Assembly (NCBI RefSeq): GCF_902686445.1
Contig: NC_062232.1
Location: 18,582,897-18,646,896, forward strand
DNA length: 64,000 nt
Origin: Sciurus carolinensis
Lineage: Eukaryota; Chordata; Mammalia; Rodentia; Sciuridae
Direction of reading: 5' to 3'
Shown: in pieces, positions 22,146 through 33,583 of the stretch
Layout of the letters: every line of letters begins with the position of its first letter
Position numbering within the stretch: position 1 is the stretch's first letter
Notes under the pieces: generated by a model
The model's input: the letters and a program-made list of their open reading frames with translations, nothing else
Database searches by the model: none
Told to the model about the DNA's origin: nothing
Translations under genes and position numbers: made by a program

Positions 22146-23420
22146 AAATAATTTAATTCTAGTCCAAGACTCTGTTAGTTCTGCACTGTATCAGTGGCCT
22201 CTTTTAAGTATCTGTGGATGTTATTGGTGTCTAACATCAAATTTTTTTTACTCTTCTCTTATTTCAGCCACAGCTTTTTTTAGCAGCTAGTGCGGCATCA
22301 AACTACTGCCAGTAGAATCCCACTTCAGTCTCCAGAGCTGCTCCAAGACATATTACCACTGGACTTTCTCTAAGGCTTTTGGAAACTGCTCATCTTAAGG
22401 AGTTGTGCAGCCTAAATATGTGAGAGTATTAATAAGCCTGAAACAGAGAGGGAAACTTTACCTCTACCCTCTTATGTTTTGAACCTATGGTCCTAAAAAT
22501 TAAACAGACAAAAGACAGATAAACAGAAGAAAAGACACATTTTATTTGACATTAATACTTTTACATGGCACAAAAATTTCTTAGAAAGGGAAGTGAAGAC
22601 CAAAAAGGCAACCAGACCCAGAGATTTATATACAATTTTAACAAGAAACAATCAGTTTTGGGGACAGTAATAAGAAAAAGTGAAAGGATTTTGAGCATCT
22701 GTGCATGGTAGATTGTAAGAAGGCAAATATGAGGGAAACTAATGAAAGATAAGTTTATTTAGTAAGGTTTGTTTTGCATGTTGTTTCTGGGCTGATGAGA
22801 ATCTAGGGTTGTTTTGGTAATTAGGGGTTCTGCGATTAAGAATTTGCTTTCCCTTTGTAGTATGAGAGGGAAGGGGAAATACCTTCAAAAGGAGAAATGT
22901 ATGCCTTGATTTTAGGCATGTAGGGAGGAGGGTACAGAACTTTTTTTCTGTATATGCTATTTTTCAGTTGCCTTCATCTCAAAATCATCTTTATACCAAA
23001 ATGGCACGTTTATGTTTTGAGTAGCATATTCTGATCCCTTTCACCCCCTGAGAAGCAATCTTTAATTGGTAGGGGATAAGAAGCTGCAGGATAAATGCCC
23101 TAGCCTTCCTCCTAGGAGGTATTGTATAGGAATTTCAGTACAACTAGTAGAATCCAGCCCCCACTACCTAGAGAAATGACCTACATAATGCACCCTCATT
23201 GTGGCTCTCACATTTTTCCCTTCCTCACTAAGTTTCCTGACCTCTCCTCCTATATAAATCATTACCTTTAAATCAACCATTTCTTTGGCTCTGTTTTTAG
23301 GGAGCCCAAACTAGGACAATCTCCTTGTTTTGCTCCTCCCCAATCCCCATATATGTTCAATTAGGACTGATGAATTGTTCTTACCTTCATCAATCATTTG
23401 CTAGTCTTCACAGAAATTCC
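22146..23420. other. Unassigned, with a possible old LTR-like element at 22440-23050
   Basis: The part at about 22440-23050 resembles the stretch at 26690-27240 in order of features: a GACAGAT-rich start, a TTTTATTTGA motif, then a region ending near CACCCCCTGA or CCCCATCAC. Both may be copies of one old LTR-like family. The rest shows no feature. Confidence 0.3.
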
Positions 23421-23421
23421 T

Positions 23422-24086
23422 TGCTATGATCTGAATGCATCTTCTACCTGCCAAAATTCTTTTGTTGAAACGTAATTGGCAACATGATAGTACTAAGAGT
23501 TGGGGCCTTCAGAAATTGATTAAACAATGAGGGAATCATGAGTGGGATTAGCATTCTTATAAGCCAAAACCAAATGTTTTCTCTGATAGGTAGATGCTAA
23601 TTCACAATAAAGGGGGTAGGGAAGAATAGAGTTACTTTATATTAGGTAGAGGTGAGTGAAAGGAGGGGAAGGGGTAGGAAGAATAGTAGAGGGAAACAGA
23701 CATTATTACCTCATGTACATGTATGACTGCATGACCAATGTGATCCTACAATATGTATAATCAGAAAAATGAGAAATTATATTTCATTTATGTATGATCT
23801 ATCAAAATGTATAAATGCATTCGACTGTCATATACAACCAATTAGAATAAATTTTAGAAATTTTAAAAAGAGGTGCAAGACATCTCTTTTCCTATAATGC
23901 CCATCTAAGGATACAACAAAAGGCACCATCTTGAAATCAGAAAGTGGGCCCTCACCAGACACTGAACTTGTTGGCAACTTGATGTTAGACTTCCAAGCCT
24001 CCATAACTGTGAGTCACAAATTTAAGCTGTTCATAAATTTCCAGGGTTAAGGTATTTTGTAGTAATAGCACAAATGAAACTAAGAC
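23422..24086 (+). repeat. MLT1-type LTR split by an L1 tail
   Basis: It starts TGCTATGATCTGAATGC and ends AACTAAGACA, with MLT1 landmarks between: TTGGGGCCTTCAG, GGGATTAGCATTCTTATAAG, then CCTCACCAGACACTGAAC, CTTCCAAGCCTCCATAACTG and GGTATTTTGTAGTAATAG. The L1 fragment at 23564-23876 interrupts it at the TTATAAG site. A solo relic of an ERVL-MaLR element. Confidence 0.8.
23564..23876 (+). mobile_element. L1 3' end, older subfamily, inserted in an MLT1 LTR
   Basis: It matches, on the plus strand, the reverse complement of 3350-3660: a GGGAAACAGACATTATTACC motif, TCATGTACATGTATGACTGC, and the end CTGTCATATACAACCAATTAG. It is 5'-truncated and about 310 bp long. No clear target duplication is visible, only AAG-rich edges. 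Confidence 0.75.
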
Positions 24087-25585
24087 ATCATTTAATTGTT
24101 AAGAGTTTCCAGATTTAGTAAGTAAAAATAGAGGATATTCAGTTAAACTTTAATTTCAAATAATTCATTAGTATGTATTATGTAATATTTGCAATATACT
24201 TATACTATCTACCTTTTATTTATATGAAACCTAAATTAAATGTGGCTTCTTGTCTTTTATTTGGAAATCCTGACAATTGTTGTTCCCTTATCTTTAAAAA
24301 GATTTCTCCCTCATTCTGCCAATATAATCTCTTCTGTCTTTTTCAATGTAAGCTCCCCCTTCCAACTAGAATTTTAGATCAAGAGGAATTTAATCATAAT
24401 TACTATTATCATTACCATTATCATAATTCCTTTGCTCCTCTGAAATGCTTCACAGTTTTCAAAGTAATTATATTATATTATAACATAATTAATATAATTA
24501 TATAATTATATTATATTATTGGTTTCTGTCAACATTCTTGTGATATAGCTTGGACAGAAATTTTAACTTAAAATTTATGAAAACAGACTAGCAAGAGGTG
24601 TGGGCTTGCTGGAGGTCAATGGGTAGATATTGAAGAAGGGCACTCAAATTCTCCAACTCAAGTGCTCCTTCCATCATACTATGGAGCTTTTTATTTACAT
24701 TTCTTTTTTAAATAGTCAAAAACTGAGGCACCAAGAAGTTAAGTGAATGAAGTTTCAGACAATCCTAATTCTCCACTATTTTGTTTGGTGATCAGCAAGT
24801 CATTTACCATGAACAGGATTTCATTCCCTCATCTGTAACTTGAAACTCTCAGAGTAGAAAATCTGTTTTCTTTAGTTCCTAACTCTGTATAGTTTGTCTA
24901 GGCTCATGAAACTAAATAATCTAGAACTGAGAATAAACCTACTGAGAGTTTGCCATATACAGGGTCTCTTAGTTCTCTCCTTCAAATATTTTTCCTAGTA
25001 CATCTAGTAGTTGTCCATATTCCATGAGTAATGAAAGTATTTAGTATTATTTGTTCTAATAAATAACTGTTCTATTCTCTGCACTTAAATTAATGAGATT
25101 ACTTTGAGGGTTTAATGAGATAGCATGAGCAGATCACAGTAAAAGTTACCAATGGGTAACTGAATTTAACTTTTAATGAATTAAAAAGTGGGCAATTTGT
25201 TTTATACTATGATAGAAACCATACTAAATTAAGTTGCTATTGTTTCTTGATAATTTTGCTTCTCCCACCTTCTTTATCCCAATTGATTCTGTATCCTGGG
25301 TTAAGCAAAGTATAATTATCTGAAAGTCAAATATTCATTATAATTTGTGCTTATTGAACTTAATTTTTTAATAAATTAATATTTTTCATAGACCAGAGAA
25401 CAGGATCTATTTTCCTTTCCCCAGGTTAAATTAGTGGATGATTCTTATAACCTTTAAAAATGTCCTTGTAATAGTAAAGGAAAGGAAATCATGTAACATA
25501 GTTTTGTTCCCACCATGAGTTTGGCCTTTACTACAAGTTTTTCTGTCTTCCTACCTTCCTGTTTGAAGGGTTATTAGGAGAAGTA
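24087..25585. other. Unassigned AT-rich sequence
   Basis: No gene seen. It includes a strongly AT-rich, partly palindromic patch at about 24463-24522 (repeats of ATTATAT and its complement) and a possible MIR scrap near 25080-25150. Confidence 0.4.
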
Positions 25586-25790
25586 TAAAGTATTGAATTT
25601 GGATCCTGACATATGGGTTCAACTCTAGCACCACATTCTAGTTGTGTGACTTTGAGTAATTTACTCTATACCCAGGAATTTTAGTTTCCCCTTCCTCATG
25701 AGATTGTGTCAAGGGTTAAATGAGATAGCATGAGGAGACCACAGTGAAAGGAGAGAACTTGCATGTAATGCCTGATCCCATATTAGATGA
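25585..25790 (+). repeat. MIR SINE
   Basis: The MIR core order is visible: TTGGATCCTGACATATGGGTTC, then TAGTTGTGTGACTTTGAGTAA, then TTTAGTTTCCCCTTCCTCAT and AGGGTTAAATGAGATAGCAT (each given as a piece). Confidence 0.8.
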
Positions 25791-25799
25791 TATTCATTC

Positions 25800-26690
25800 A
25801 TTGTACTCATTCAGTTACGAGTAGGTAACTAAAGTTTTTTAAATTACTTAATAAGCTTTCTATTGAAGATGAATATGACAGGGCTTTCCTTGGTTATTGT
25901 TCTTCATGTGGCATTTAATCTTCCTACTCCTGTATGTGGGACAGCATAGCAGTGGGCCTGCTACTCCATGTTTACAAATAGATTTGACACATTGTAGAAA
26001 ATGTATCATGTAAAAAAGTACATACCTCTTTGAGGTATTCTTGTTGTAATTCTTCCAGACATTGGATGGTTGGTTTCCTTCCCCTGTGAACCTTCCTTTT
26101 CTCTCCAGGGTACTACCATTTCCCTTCCCTCATCCCCCTGAAGATCCATCAAAATGGCCAAAAATAATTCCATTTTGCTATGAACAAACATGCTACATCA
26201 CCAAAAAAACATAAAGTTATATTCTTGTCTCCCCAGAGTGTATTATTTCAGTTTGATTTTATGACCAAGCATCTCACAGCACACGCATCCCTACATATAC
26301 CTCCCTTTGATAACTTTCTACTCTATAGCTCTGTTCTTTTATACAAGGATCAGAGTCATTCCAGGAAGAAACATCTACCCATTACCATGAATGAAATGCC
26401 TCATCTTTCCTCTGGATTATGAAATCCTAGAGGATAGGATCCAAATCGTACATTCACAAGCACAGAATGTCAAGATGAAAGAACCACTACATTTCTAAAA
26501 CTTTGATTTCATTGTCCATGCTGGAATCTGCCTCACACTTTCTTTGGCAAGAAGTCATTCATCTCATCGCTGAATATCTCTGATTCCCTTCTCTGGTTAC
26601 CCATAAAAAACATTTGATTAATATTGTTGATTGCTGTTTGGCAAATGGGTTGAACAAGTAGATTGCCCAAAGACAGCTTCCTCTTAAACC
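25800..26690. other. Unassigned sequence
   Basis: No gene or named repeat recognised. Open frames at 26006-26191 and 26180-26422 lack any domain. Confidence 0.4.
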
Positions 26691-27240
26691 AAGTAACTTG
26701 CAATTAGGAGGGAAAAACTTGTTCTACTTATGTCCATGACTTAGGTTCCTATATGAAAGGACAGATTAACAATAGAAAACACACGAATTTATTTAGTATA
26801 AGTTTTATTTGATATGGAAATCTTTATAAGAAAATGAAGACTCACCCCAAAATAGTTAAACCTTACTGATTTTTATAGTAGGTTTGATGAAGAATGGATA
26901 GTTGTGGAGAAATATGACAGAGAAAAAAGGATATACTTACACTAATAAACTAGGAGAAACTTAGCAAAACATTTTTCAGATTCTTCCCTGTGACATTCCA
27001 TCTTCAGAGATAAGGATATGCCTTTACTTTGGGTACAGGGAGGGTAACTCTCACATGAGGATCTTATGAACTGATTTAGTAGAAAGTCAGAAAACCTTTC
27101 CAGTTTTATGGTCAGCTTCAAAGGAAAAGAGCAGGGAAAAGTTGAAGAAAAAATTTATGATTTCCTCAGATTCCTTCAGCTTAAGCTATTCAATATGCCG
27201 AAGGAAAACATTTTGGGGTAGTGAGTCCTGAACCCCATCA
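26690..27240. repeat. Possible ancient LTR-like repeat
   Basis: Similar in order of motifs to 22440-23050 (see there). Assignment rests on weak resemblance only. Confidence 0.3.
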
Positions 27241-27352
27241 CAATGTTCATTATTTTAAGATATTAATCTAAAATACCTGGAGACCCTATTATACACAAGT
27301 ACCTCTTCACCTGTGTGTACGTGTACACATACACATACAAGAACCTCAAAGA

Positions 27353-27587
27353 GTTGGGCACAGTCATGCACCCCTATAATCCCAGCAGCTTGGGAGGCTG
27401 AGACAGGAGGATCACAAGTTCAAAGTCAGCCTCAGCAACTTAGTGAGGCCCTGTCTCAAAATGAAAAATAGAAAAGGGCTGGGGATGTGGCTTAGTGGTT
27501 AAGCACCCCTGAGTTCAATTCATGGTACAAAAAAAAAAAAAAGTAAAAAATGAAAGAAAGAAAGGAAGAAAGAAAAAAGAAAAAAAA
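27353..27587 (+). repeat. Dimeric B1-ID SINE
   Basis: B1-like left half (CCTATAATCCCAGCAGCTTG, GGCTGAGACAGGAGGATCAC), an A-rich linker, ID-like right half (GGGCTGGGGATGTGGCTTAG) and a long A-rich tail drifting to AAAG repeats (27529-27587). An 8-bp duplication CTCAAAGA lies at 27345-27352 and 27588-27595. Confidence 0.92.
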
Positions 27588-27599
27588 CTCAAAGAATAC

Positions 27600-28475
27600 T
27601 CAGGAAAATAAGAAATGTTTTGAGGAATATCTTCACTTCATTTAAAGAACACTACTGTAGGAACTAAAAAAATTTTGAACCTTAACTCTGTTCGGATTTC
27701 TAAGTAGTTATAACTAAAACAAAATTGAGGCTATAAACCCTCTAGGTGGTTAATAAATGAGAAAAAGAATGAACAAGCACCACTTTGAAAGTCAATTTTG
27801 ATACCTCTGATTGAGAAAATGACCCTTTTGGAAGGAAATGAAAATGAATATATTTTGTTCGGCCAAGGGCCATCACACATCAAATGACCATTTTGTCTAA
27901 AACTAATTTATTTTTTGAGAGAAAGCAAGCAGCAATGGCCCAGACATCTTCCTTTTTGTGATGAATTGGCCTCACATGCCTCTGAATAATCAATGTCTAC
28001 CACAGCATTTCTGAATGTGTGATTAAGATAACATAAAGATGTCTATTTCTTTTCATTAATCATTCTTCAATTGCAGGATCAATTAGTAATAAATAGACAA
28101 AGCTCTGTTGCTGGCATGGTATCAGAAGGATGTGGGAGAAAGAAGACCCTAGTGCAATACTTTCTGAACTTTTTTTAAAGCTGAGAACTGGTATATGGAA
28201 TCCCAGTACATAAAATAGCTAAAGGAATGTCTGATAGGCTTAAATTCAGTAGGTGATCAGGACAGATAAGATATGAACAGGAACAGAGGCTGACTTGTAT
28301 GCATTTCCTCTCTTCTTTTCCCTCATCCATCCTCAATCCCCTCAACAGTCTTGACCATCTTGGGAGGACATTTAGGATTCCTTGGAACATAATTTAAAAA
28401 TCAATGGCAGAGAGTAAAACAGATGGACTGAAGCAATTGATGAAGTCTTTTTCTAATTCAGGTTCTAAAATGTCA
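27600..28475. other. Unassigned, non-repetitive sequence
   Basis: No gene recognised. The stretch at about 27880-28110 is free of recognisable repeats, AT-rich but of high complexity, and contains several homeodomain-type TAAT cores. It is a candidate conserved non-coding element, by appearance only. Confidence 0.35.
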
Positions 28476-28484
28476 GCTGTATAC

Positions 28485-28625
28485 TCAGTGCAAATTACCA
28501 GAACTCTCTGAGCTCTTTTGGCATTTGTGAAATAGAGATGGTATAGGAATTGAGGTAAATAAGGTAACTCCTATGATGAGTCTAGTAGACATGCCTGGCA
28601 TATAATAATTGTTCAATAAATGGCA
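28485..28625 (+). repeat. MIR fragment
   Basis: It ends with the MIR-style run ACATGCCTGGCATATAATAAT and TTCAATAAATGGC after a purine-rich, AAATAGAGATGG-type middle. Confidence 0.6.
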
Positions 28626-28794
28626 ACTTATTATCTCAGGGAAACAGGTGTTCAGTGTTGCTTTGAAAGACCTCTGTTCTGGGGCTTTCTAAAGAATCAC
28701 ATTGTTGAAAACCATGGTTTATTTTGGGTGCAGTGATGACCACAGGGACAAACTGCATTTTTATGAATTTTGTTGTATGCTTTCAGGATACCAG

Positions 28795-28873
28795 TTTGTT
28801 TGTAGTACTCAGGATCTAACCCAGGATCTCACGTGTGCTAAGCAAACTTTCTACCACCATCCCAAGCCCCAGA
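28795..28873 (-). repeat. ID SINE fragment, old
   Basis: On the minus strand it reads CTGGGGCTTGGGATGGTGG, then AAGTTTGCTTAGCACACGTG and a degraded B box. No tail or duplication remains. Confidence 0.7.
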
Positions 28874-28948
28874 ATTTCAGTTTTAACAACCCAAACCATA
28901 AGAGCATTATACCTAATTTTTTCTCTGCTGACTTGGATTCCACATACA

Positions 28949-29362
28949 TGTTACGGTTTGGATGTGAGGTGTCCCCAAAAGCTCATGTGTGAGACAAGGC
29001 AAGAAGGTTTCAAGGAGAAATGATTGGGTTATAGCCTTAACTTTACCAGTGAATTAATTCCTGATGGGATTAACTGAGTGGTAACTAGAGGCAGGTGGGA
29101 TGTGGCTGGAGGAAGTGCTTCATTGGGGGCGTGGTTATGGGGTATGTATTTGTACCTGGTGAGTAGAACCTCTCTGCTTTCTGATCATTATGTGAGTTAT
29201 TTCCCTCTGCCGTGATGATCTACCTCACCTCCAGCAGGGAAGAATGGAGCCTGCCTTCTATGCACTAAGATCTTTGAAACTGTGAGCCTTCAAACTTTTC
29301 CTCCTCTAGAGTTGTGCTGGTCAGGTACTTTAGTGGCAGCAGTGAAAAAGCTGACTAAAACA
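28949..29362 (+). repeat. Rodent MaLR LTR (ORR1/MT-like)
   Basis: It starts TGTTACGGTTTGGATGTGAG and ends GCTGACTAAAACA. Internal landmarks are CTCATGTGTGAGACAAG, TTGGGGGCGTGGTTATGG and CTGCCGTGATGATC. It matches the minus-strand LTR at 4104-4512, and 3748-3812 is also derived from that family. No internal retroviral region, so a solo LTR. Confidence 0.82.
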
Positions 29363-29519
29363 AAACACTTGGAGGAAGAGACAAATTGCCATTCAAAGGG
29401 AAATTGTGAATGGAGGTAAGAAGACACTTTAACTACCAAGAAATATCTTTTTCCCCTGATTAAACTCCCAATCTAGCTTTCTTTTGAGCTAAAGCATTAT
29501 CATCCCCCAGAATCAGCAG

Positions 29520-29600
29520 GTCAAAAAACTTTAGTGCTTGGAAGGAACTTAGAAATGAATTAGTTCAAACTCCATATTTTACTGAGCAGTAAACACTGGG
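29520..29600 (-). repeat. MIR-like fragment
   Basis: Pieces such as TTGGAAGGAACTTAGAAATG and CATATTTTACTGAGCAGTAAA follow reverse-complement MIR order. Short and diverged. Confidence 0.5.
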
Positions 29601-29640
29601 AAGGGTAAGAAGTAGAGGAGCAGGAATGGAGGCATTTTTT

Positions 29641-29782
29641 CATTTTAATTTTTTTAGTTGTAGATGACACACCACCTTTATTTTATTTATTTATTTTATG
29701 TGGTGCTGAGGATTGAACCCAGTGCCTCACATATGTGAGGCAAGGAGGCAAGTGCTCTACCACCAGCCAGGATCCCAGCCCT
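29641..29782 (-). repeat. ID SINE, minus strand
   Basis: The reverse complement reads GGGCTGGGATCCTGGCTGG, a TAGAGCACTTGCCT A-box region, GGGTTCAATCCTCAGCACC and a long ATAAATAAA tail. A near-duplication GGAGGCATTTTTT (29628-29640) / GGAGGTGGTTTTT (29783-29795) flanks it. Confidence 0.88.
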
Positions 29783-29934
29783 GGAGGTGGTTTTTGAAAT
29801 GTAAATTGTTCTGGTGAGGCAGACCTACTAAGTAGATTGTAACTCCAGAACCCCTTGAGATACTGTTGGCACAATTGTCAGAAAACATTTAACAAAATTG
29901 GAAACTCAGAGGAGGTACAAACCAGTCTTCCAAG

Positions 29935-30036
29935 GCTGTGGGTGTAGCTCAGTGGTAGAGCTCTGCCCACTCCCCAGGGTTCCACTCCCCAGGGTTCCAT
30001 TCCCAATACCACAAAACAAACAAGCAAACAGAAAAT
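29935..30036 (+). repeat. ID SINE with duplicated B-box region
   Basis: GCTGTGGGTGTAGCTCAGTGG begins the element. The segment around the B box, ACTCCCCAGGGTTCC, is present twice in tandem (about 29968-29998) before CATTCCCAATACCAC and an ACAAA-type tail. The flanks CAGTCTTCCAAG (29923-29934) and CAGCCTTCCAG (30037-30047) form an imperfect duplication. Confidence 0.88.
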
Positions 30037-30039
30037 CAG

Positions 30040-30255
30040 CCTTCCAGTGATATTCAACAGAACTTTCTGGGAAGATGGAAATATTATATCTAAATATTCT
30101 GTGCCGCTGCTACTAGTCACACATAACATGAACACCTAAAATGTGATTAGTAGAATTGAGAAATTATTTTTAAATTTTATTTACTTTTAATTAACTTAAA
30201 TTTTAAATATTGGTACATGAATAGCAGATACTGTGTTGGACAGCATAGATTAAGC
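30040..30255. repeat. Ancient mammalian interspersed repeat (second copy)
   Basis: Same terminus as the repeat at 540-830 (GGACAGCATAGAT at the right end), with an AT-rich interior (TTTTAAATTTTATTTACTTT). The SINE at 29935 is inserted at its left edge. Confidence 0.5.
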
Positions 30256-30417
30256 AGCCCCATCTCACTCCCATATCCTCAGTCACCACCCAAGATTTTA
30301 TAGCATATCAACACATTGTGATAGATTTCACTGATGTTATTTTATTGTCATGTTGAAAAAAATATTTCCAAAAAGTTAAAATTTCTAAACAAACTTTACT
30401 CATCTTAAAAATATATG
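30256..30417. other. Left flank of L1-2
   Basis: Unassigned AT-rich DNA. AAAAATATATG just before the L1 may be the left target duplication, but the low complexity of both sides makes this uncertain. Confidence 0.35.
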
Positions 30418-31269
30418 GGCAGACCAAAATGGTGGACTAGAGGGTGACTGCATCTCATGTTGCTCCAAAACTCAGGATTCAAGAAGAGGAGGTATTGAGA
30501 GACTCGGGACCAACTCAGAGCCGCTGGGTGAGTCTTTCCCACTGAGTGAGGCTCCCCAACCAGGGCAGTAGTCCCAGAATGCAGGGAACTTCATGGAGAA
30601 GAGTTGCCCAGTGAGAGTCCCCGCTGGAGCGGTGAACCCAGATAACCGGGAAAGTCACAGAGGAGGACTGCCCAGAGAGAGGCTTTCCCACAGAGTTAGG
30701 ATCCCCCAACCCGGGCAGCAGGTCCGGACCAAAGGCAGCTTCTTGGAGGAGGGCAGTCCAGTGGGACAGGGCCAGGCTCCCCGGCCCAGGCGGTAGTTCT
30801 GGACCACAGGGGACTTCACAGAGGAGGGCTGTCCGGCGAGACACTCACTCGCAGGGTGAGGCTTCCTGGCCAGGGTGGTAGTTCTGGACTGAAGGGAACT
30901 TCTTGGAGGAGAACTCCCCAGTGAGACGTCCCCACCAGGTGACTCTTCCCCACCAGACGGGCTTTCCTACCAGGGCGGTAGAACCAGAGACATAGTCCCA
31001 GACCAGTCATGCCCCAGCCTGCAGTCTAGTCCCCCTTTGGCTGACCATCGGTCAACAAGTGGAGGCACCTCTGCTCACTAACAGGGAATATACCCCACCT
31101 GAAGGCCACCACCCCTTGTGGATCACTGCATTATCAAATTCCTCCAAGAATTCAGGCTACTGAAGGCTGGGAGGTGAATTATTGGAAATCTACAGGGCAC
31201 TATAAGTCAATAGGGGAAATCTGCAATATCCCAGAGTTTCACTACTAGAGGGGTAGATACCTGAGCAAT
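30418..31269 (+). promoter_or_regulatory. L1-2 5' UTR with about 78-bp monomers
   Basis: GC-rich. Related units start at about 30547 (GGCTCCCCAACCAGGGCAG), 30705 (ATCCCCCAACCCGGGCAG), 30774 (GGCTCCCCGGCCCAGGCGG) and 30857 (GGCTTCCTGGCCAGGGTGG), with a degraded unit between the first two, giving a period of roughly 72-83 bp. The YY1-type site of L1-1 is changed here to AAAATGGTGG. The 69-bp monomer block of L1-1 is absent, so the 5' UTR is about 700 bp shorter. Confidence 0.75.
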
Positions 31270-32354
31270 ATGAAAAAACAAGGGAAGAAAATGTCCCAAA
31301 CAAACCTAGATGCTACATCAATAAAATCCAATTACAGCATGGCAGAAGAAATGTCAGAAAGGGAGTTCAGAATGTACATAATTAACATGATCAGAGAAGC
31401 AAACAATGAGATGAAAGAGCAAATGCAGACATTGAATGATGAGATGAAAAAGCAAATGCAGGCATTGAATGATAGCACCAATCAACAGTTAAAAGAGCAA
31501 ATACAGGACACAAAAGATCATTTCAATAAAGAGTTAGAGATATTGAAAAAAACCAAACAGAAATCCTTAAAATGAAGGAAACGATAAACCAAATTAAAAA
31601 CTCCATAGAAAGCATAACCAATAGGATAGAACACCTGAAAGACAGAACCTCAGACACTGAGGATGAAATATTTAATCTTGAAAACAAAGTTGACCAAACA
31701 GAGAAGATGGTAAGAAATCATGAACAGAATCTGCAAGAACTATGGGATATCATGAAAAGGCCAGATTGAAGAATTATTGGAATTGAGGAAGGCACAAAGA
31801 AACAAACCAAAGGAATGAACAATCTATTCAATGAAATAATATCAGAAAATTTCCCAAATCTGAAGAATGAAATGGAATATCAAGTACAAGAGGCTTATAG
31901 GACTTCCAATACACAAAATTACAACAGACCCACACCAAGGCACATTATAATGAAAATACCTAACATACAAAATAAACACAGAATTTTAAAGACTGCAAGA
32001 GAAAAAAATCAAATTACATTCAGGGGGAAACCAATACGGATATCAGCAGATTTTTCAACCCGGACCCTAAAAGCTAGAAGGGCCTGGAACAACATTTTTC
32101 AAGTTCTGAAAGAAAATGGATGCCAACCAAGAATCTTATACCCACCAAAATTTACCTTCAGATTTGACGATGAAATAAAATCATTCCATGATAAACAAAA
32201 GCTAAAAGAATTTAGAAAAAGAAAGCCAGCATTACAGAACATTCTCAGCAAAATATTACGTGAGGAAGAAACAAAAAAACAACAATGTAAGTCAGCAATG
32301 GGAGGAACTACTCTAAAGAATAACCAAATAAAGGAGAAACCAAGTCAAATTTAA
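31270..32354 (+). pseudogene. L1-2 ORF1 (ORF1p), frameshifted
   Basis: ORF1p start MKKQGKKMSQ at 31270, parallel to L1-1. The coiled-coil region again carries the duplicated 11-residue unit (31408-31473). The frame is lost at a run of seven A (about 31546-31552), resumes from 31572, meets a stop near 31769, and is open again at 31815-32354 (179 codons). That last block holds the RRM and C-terminal domains (PRHIIMKIPN, then ITFRGKPIRIS and RILYPPKFTF). This C-terminal half is better preserved than in L1-1. The frame ends at 32352-32354. Confidence 0.9.
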
Positions 32355-32364
32355 AACCAAAAAC

Positions 32365-33538
32365 AAGTCAAAATAACTGGGAATACAAGTCATATCTCAA
32401 TAATAACCCTGAATGTTAATGGCCTGAACTCATCAATCAAAAGACAGACTGGCAGATTGGATTAAAAAAAAAAGATCCAACAATATGCTGCCAGCAAGAG
32501 ACTCACCTCATAGAAAAAGATTCCCACAGACTAAAAGTGAAAGGATGGGAAAAAAACAAAAATAGGCAGTTCAATGGTACAGAATAGAGGACATGGACAC
32601 AAACCCAAATAAATACAATTTTCTCATACTAGATAAAGGGGCCAAAAAAATGCAATGGAGAAAAGATAGCCTCTTCATCAAATGGTGCTGGGAAAACTGG
32701 AAATCCATATGCAACAAAATGAAACTAAACCCCTATCTCTCACCCTGCAGAAAACTCAACTCAAAATAGATCAAGGACCTTGGAATCAGACCAGAGACCC
32801 TGCATCTTATAGAAGAAAAAGTAGGTCCAGAGCTTCAACATGTTGGTTTAGGACCAGACTTCCTTAACAGGACTCACATAGCACAAGAAATAAAAGCAAG
32901 AATCAATAACTGGGATAGATTCAAACTAAAAAGCTTTCTCTCAGCAAAGGAAACTATCAGCAATGTGAAGAGAGAGCCTACAGAGTGGGAGAATATCTTT
33001 GCCACTCATACTTCAGATAGAGCACTAATTTCCAGAATATATAAAGAACTCAAAATACTTTACACCAAGAATACAAATAACCCAATCAACAAATGGGCTA
33101 AGGAAATGAACAGACACTTCACAGAAGAAGATCTACAAGCAATCAGATATATGAAAAATGTTCAACATCTCTAGTAATAAGAGAAATGCAAATCAAAACT
33201 ACACTAAGATTCCATCTCACCCCAATTAGAATGGCGATTATCAAGAATACAAGCAACAATAGGTGTTGGCGAGGATGTGGGGAAAAAGGTACACTCATAC
33301 ATTGCTGGTGGGTTTGCAAATTAGTGCAGCCACTCTGGAAAGCAGTATGGAGATTCCTCAGAAAACTTGGAATGGAACCACCATTTGACCCAGCTATCCC
33401 ACTCCTTGGCCTATACCCAAAGGACTTAAAATCAGCATACTACAGAGATACAGCCACAACAATGTTCATAGCCGCTCAATTCACAAAGCCAGATTGTGGA
33501 ACCAACCCTTCAATTGATGAATGGATAAAGAAACTGTG

Positions 33539-33583
<45 letters not shown>

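Noticed and set aside
32545..32565. Spliced L1 RNA as the origin of the L1-2 deletion
   Set aside because: The edges in L1-1 show no GT donor or AG acceptor at the join.
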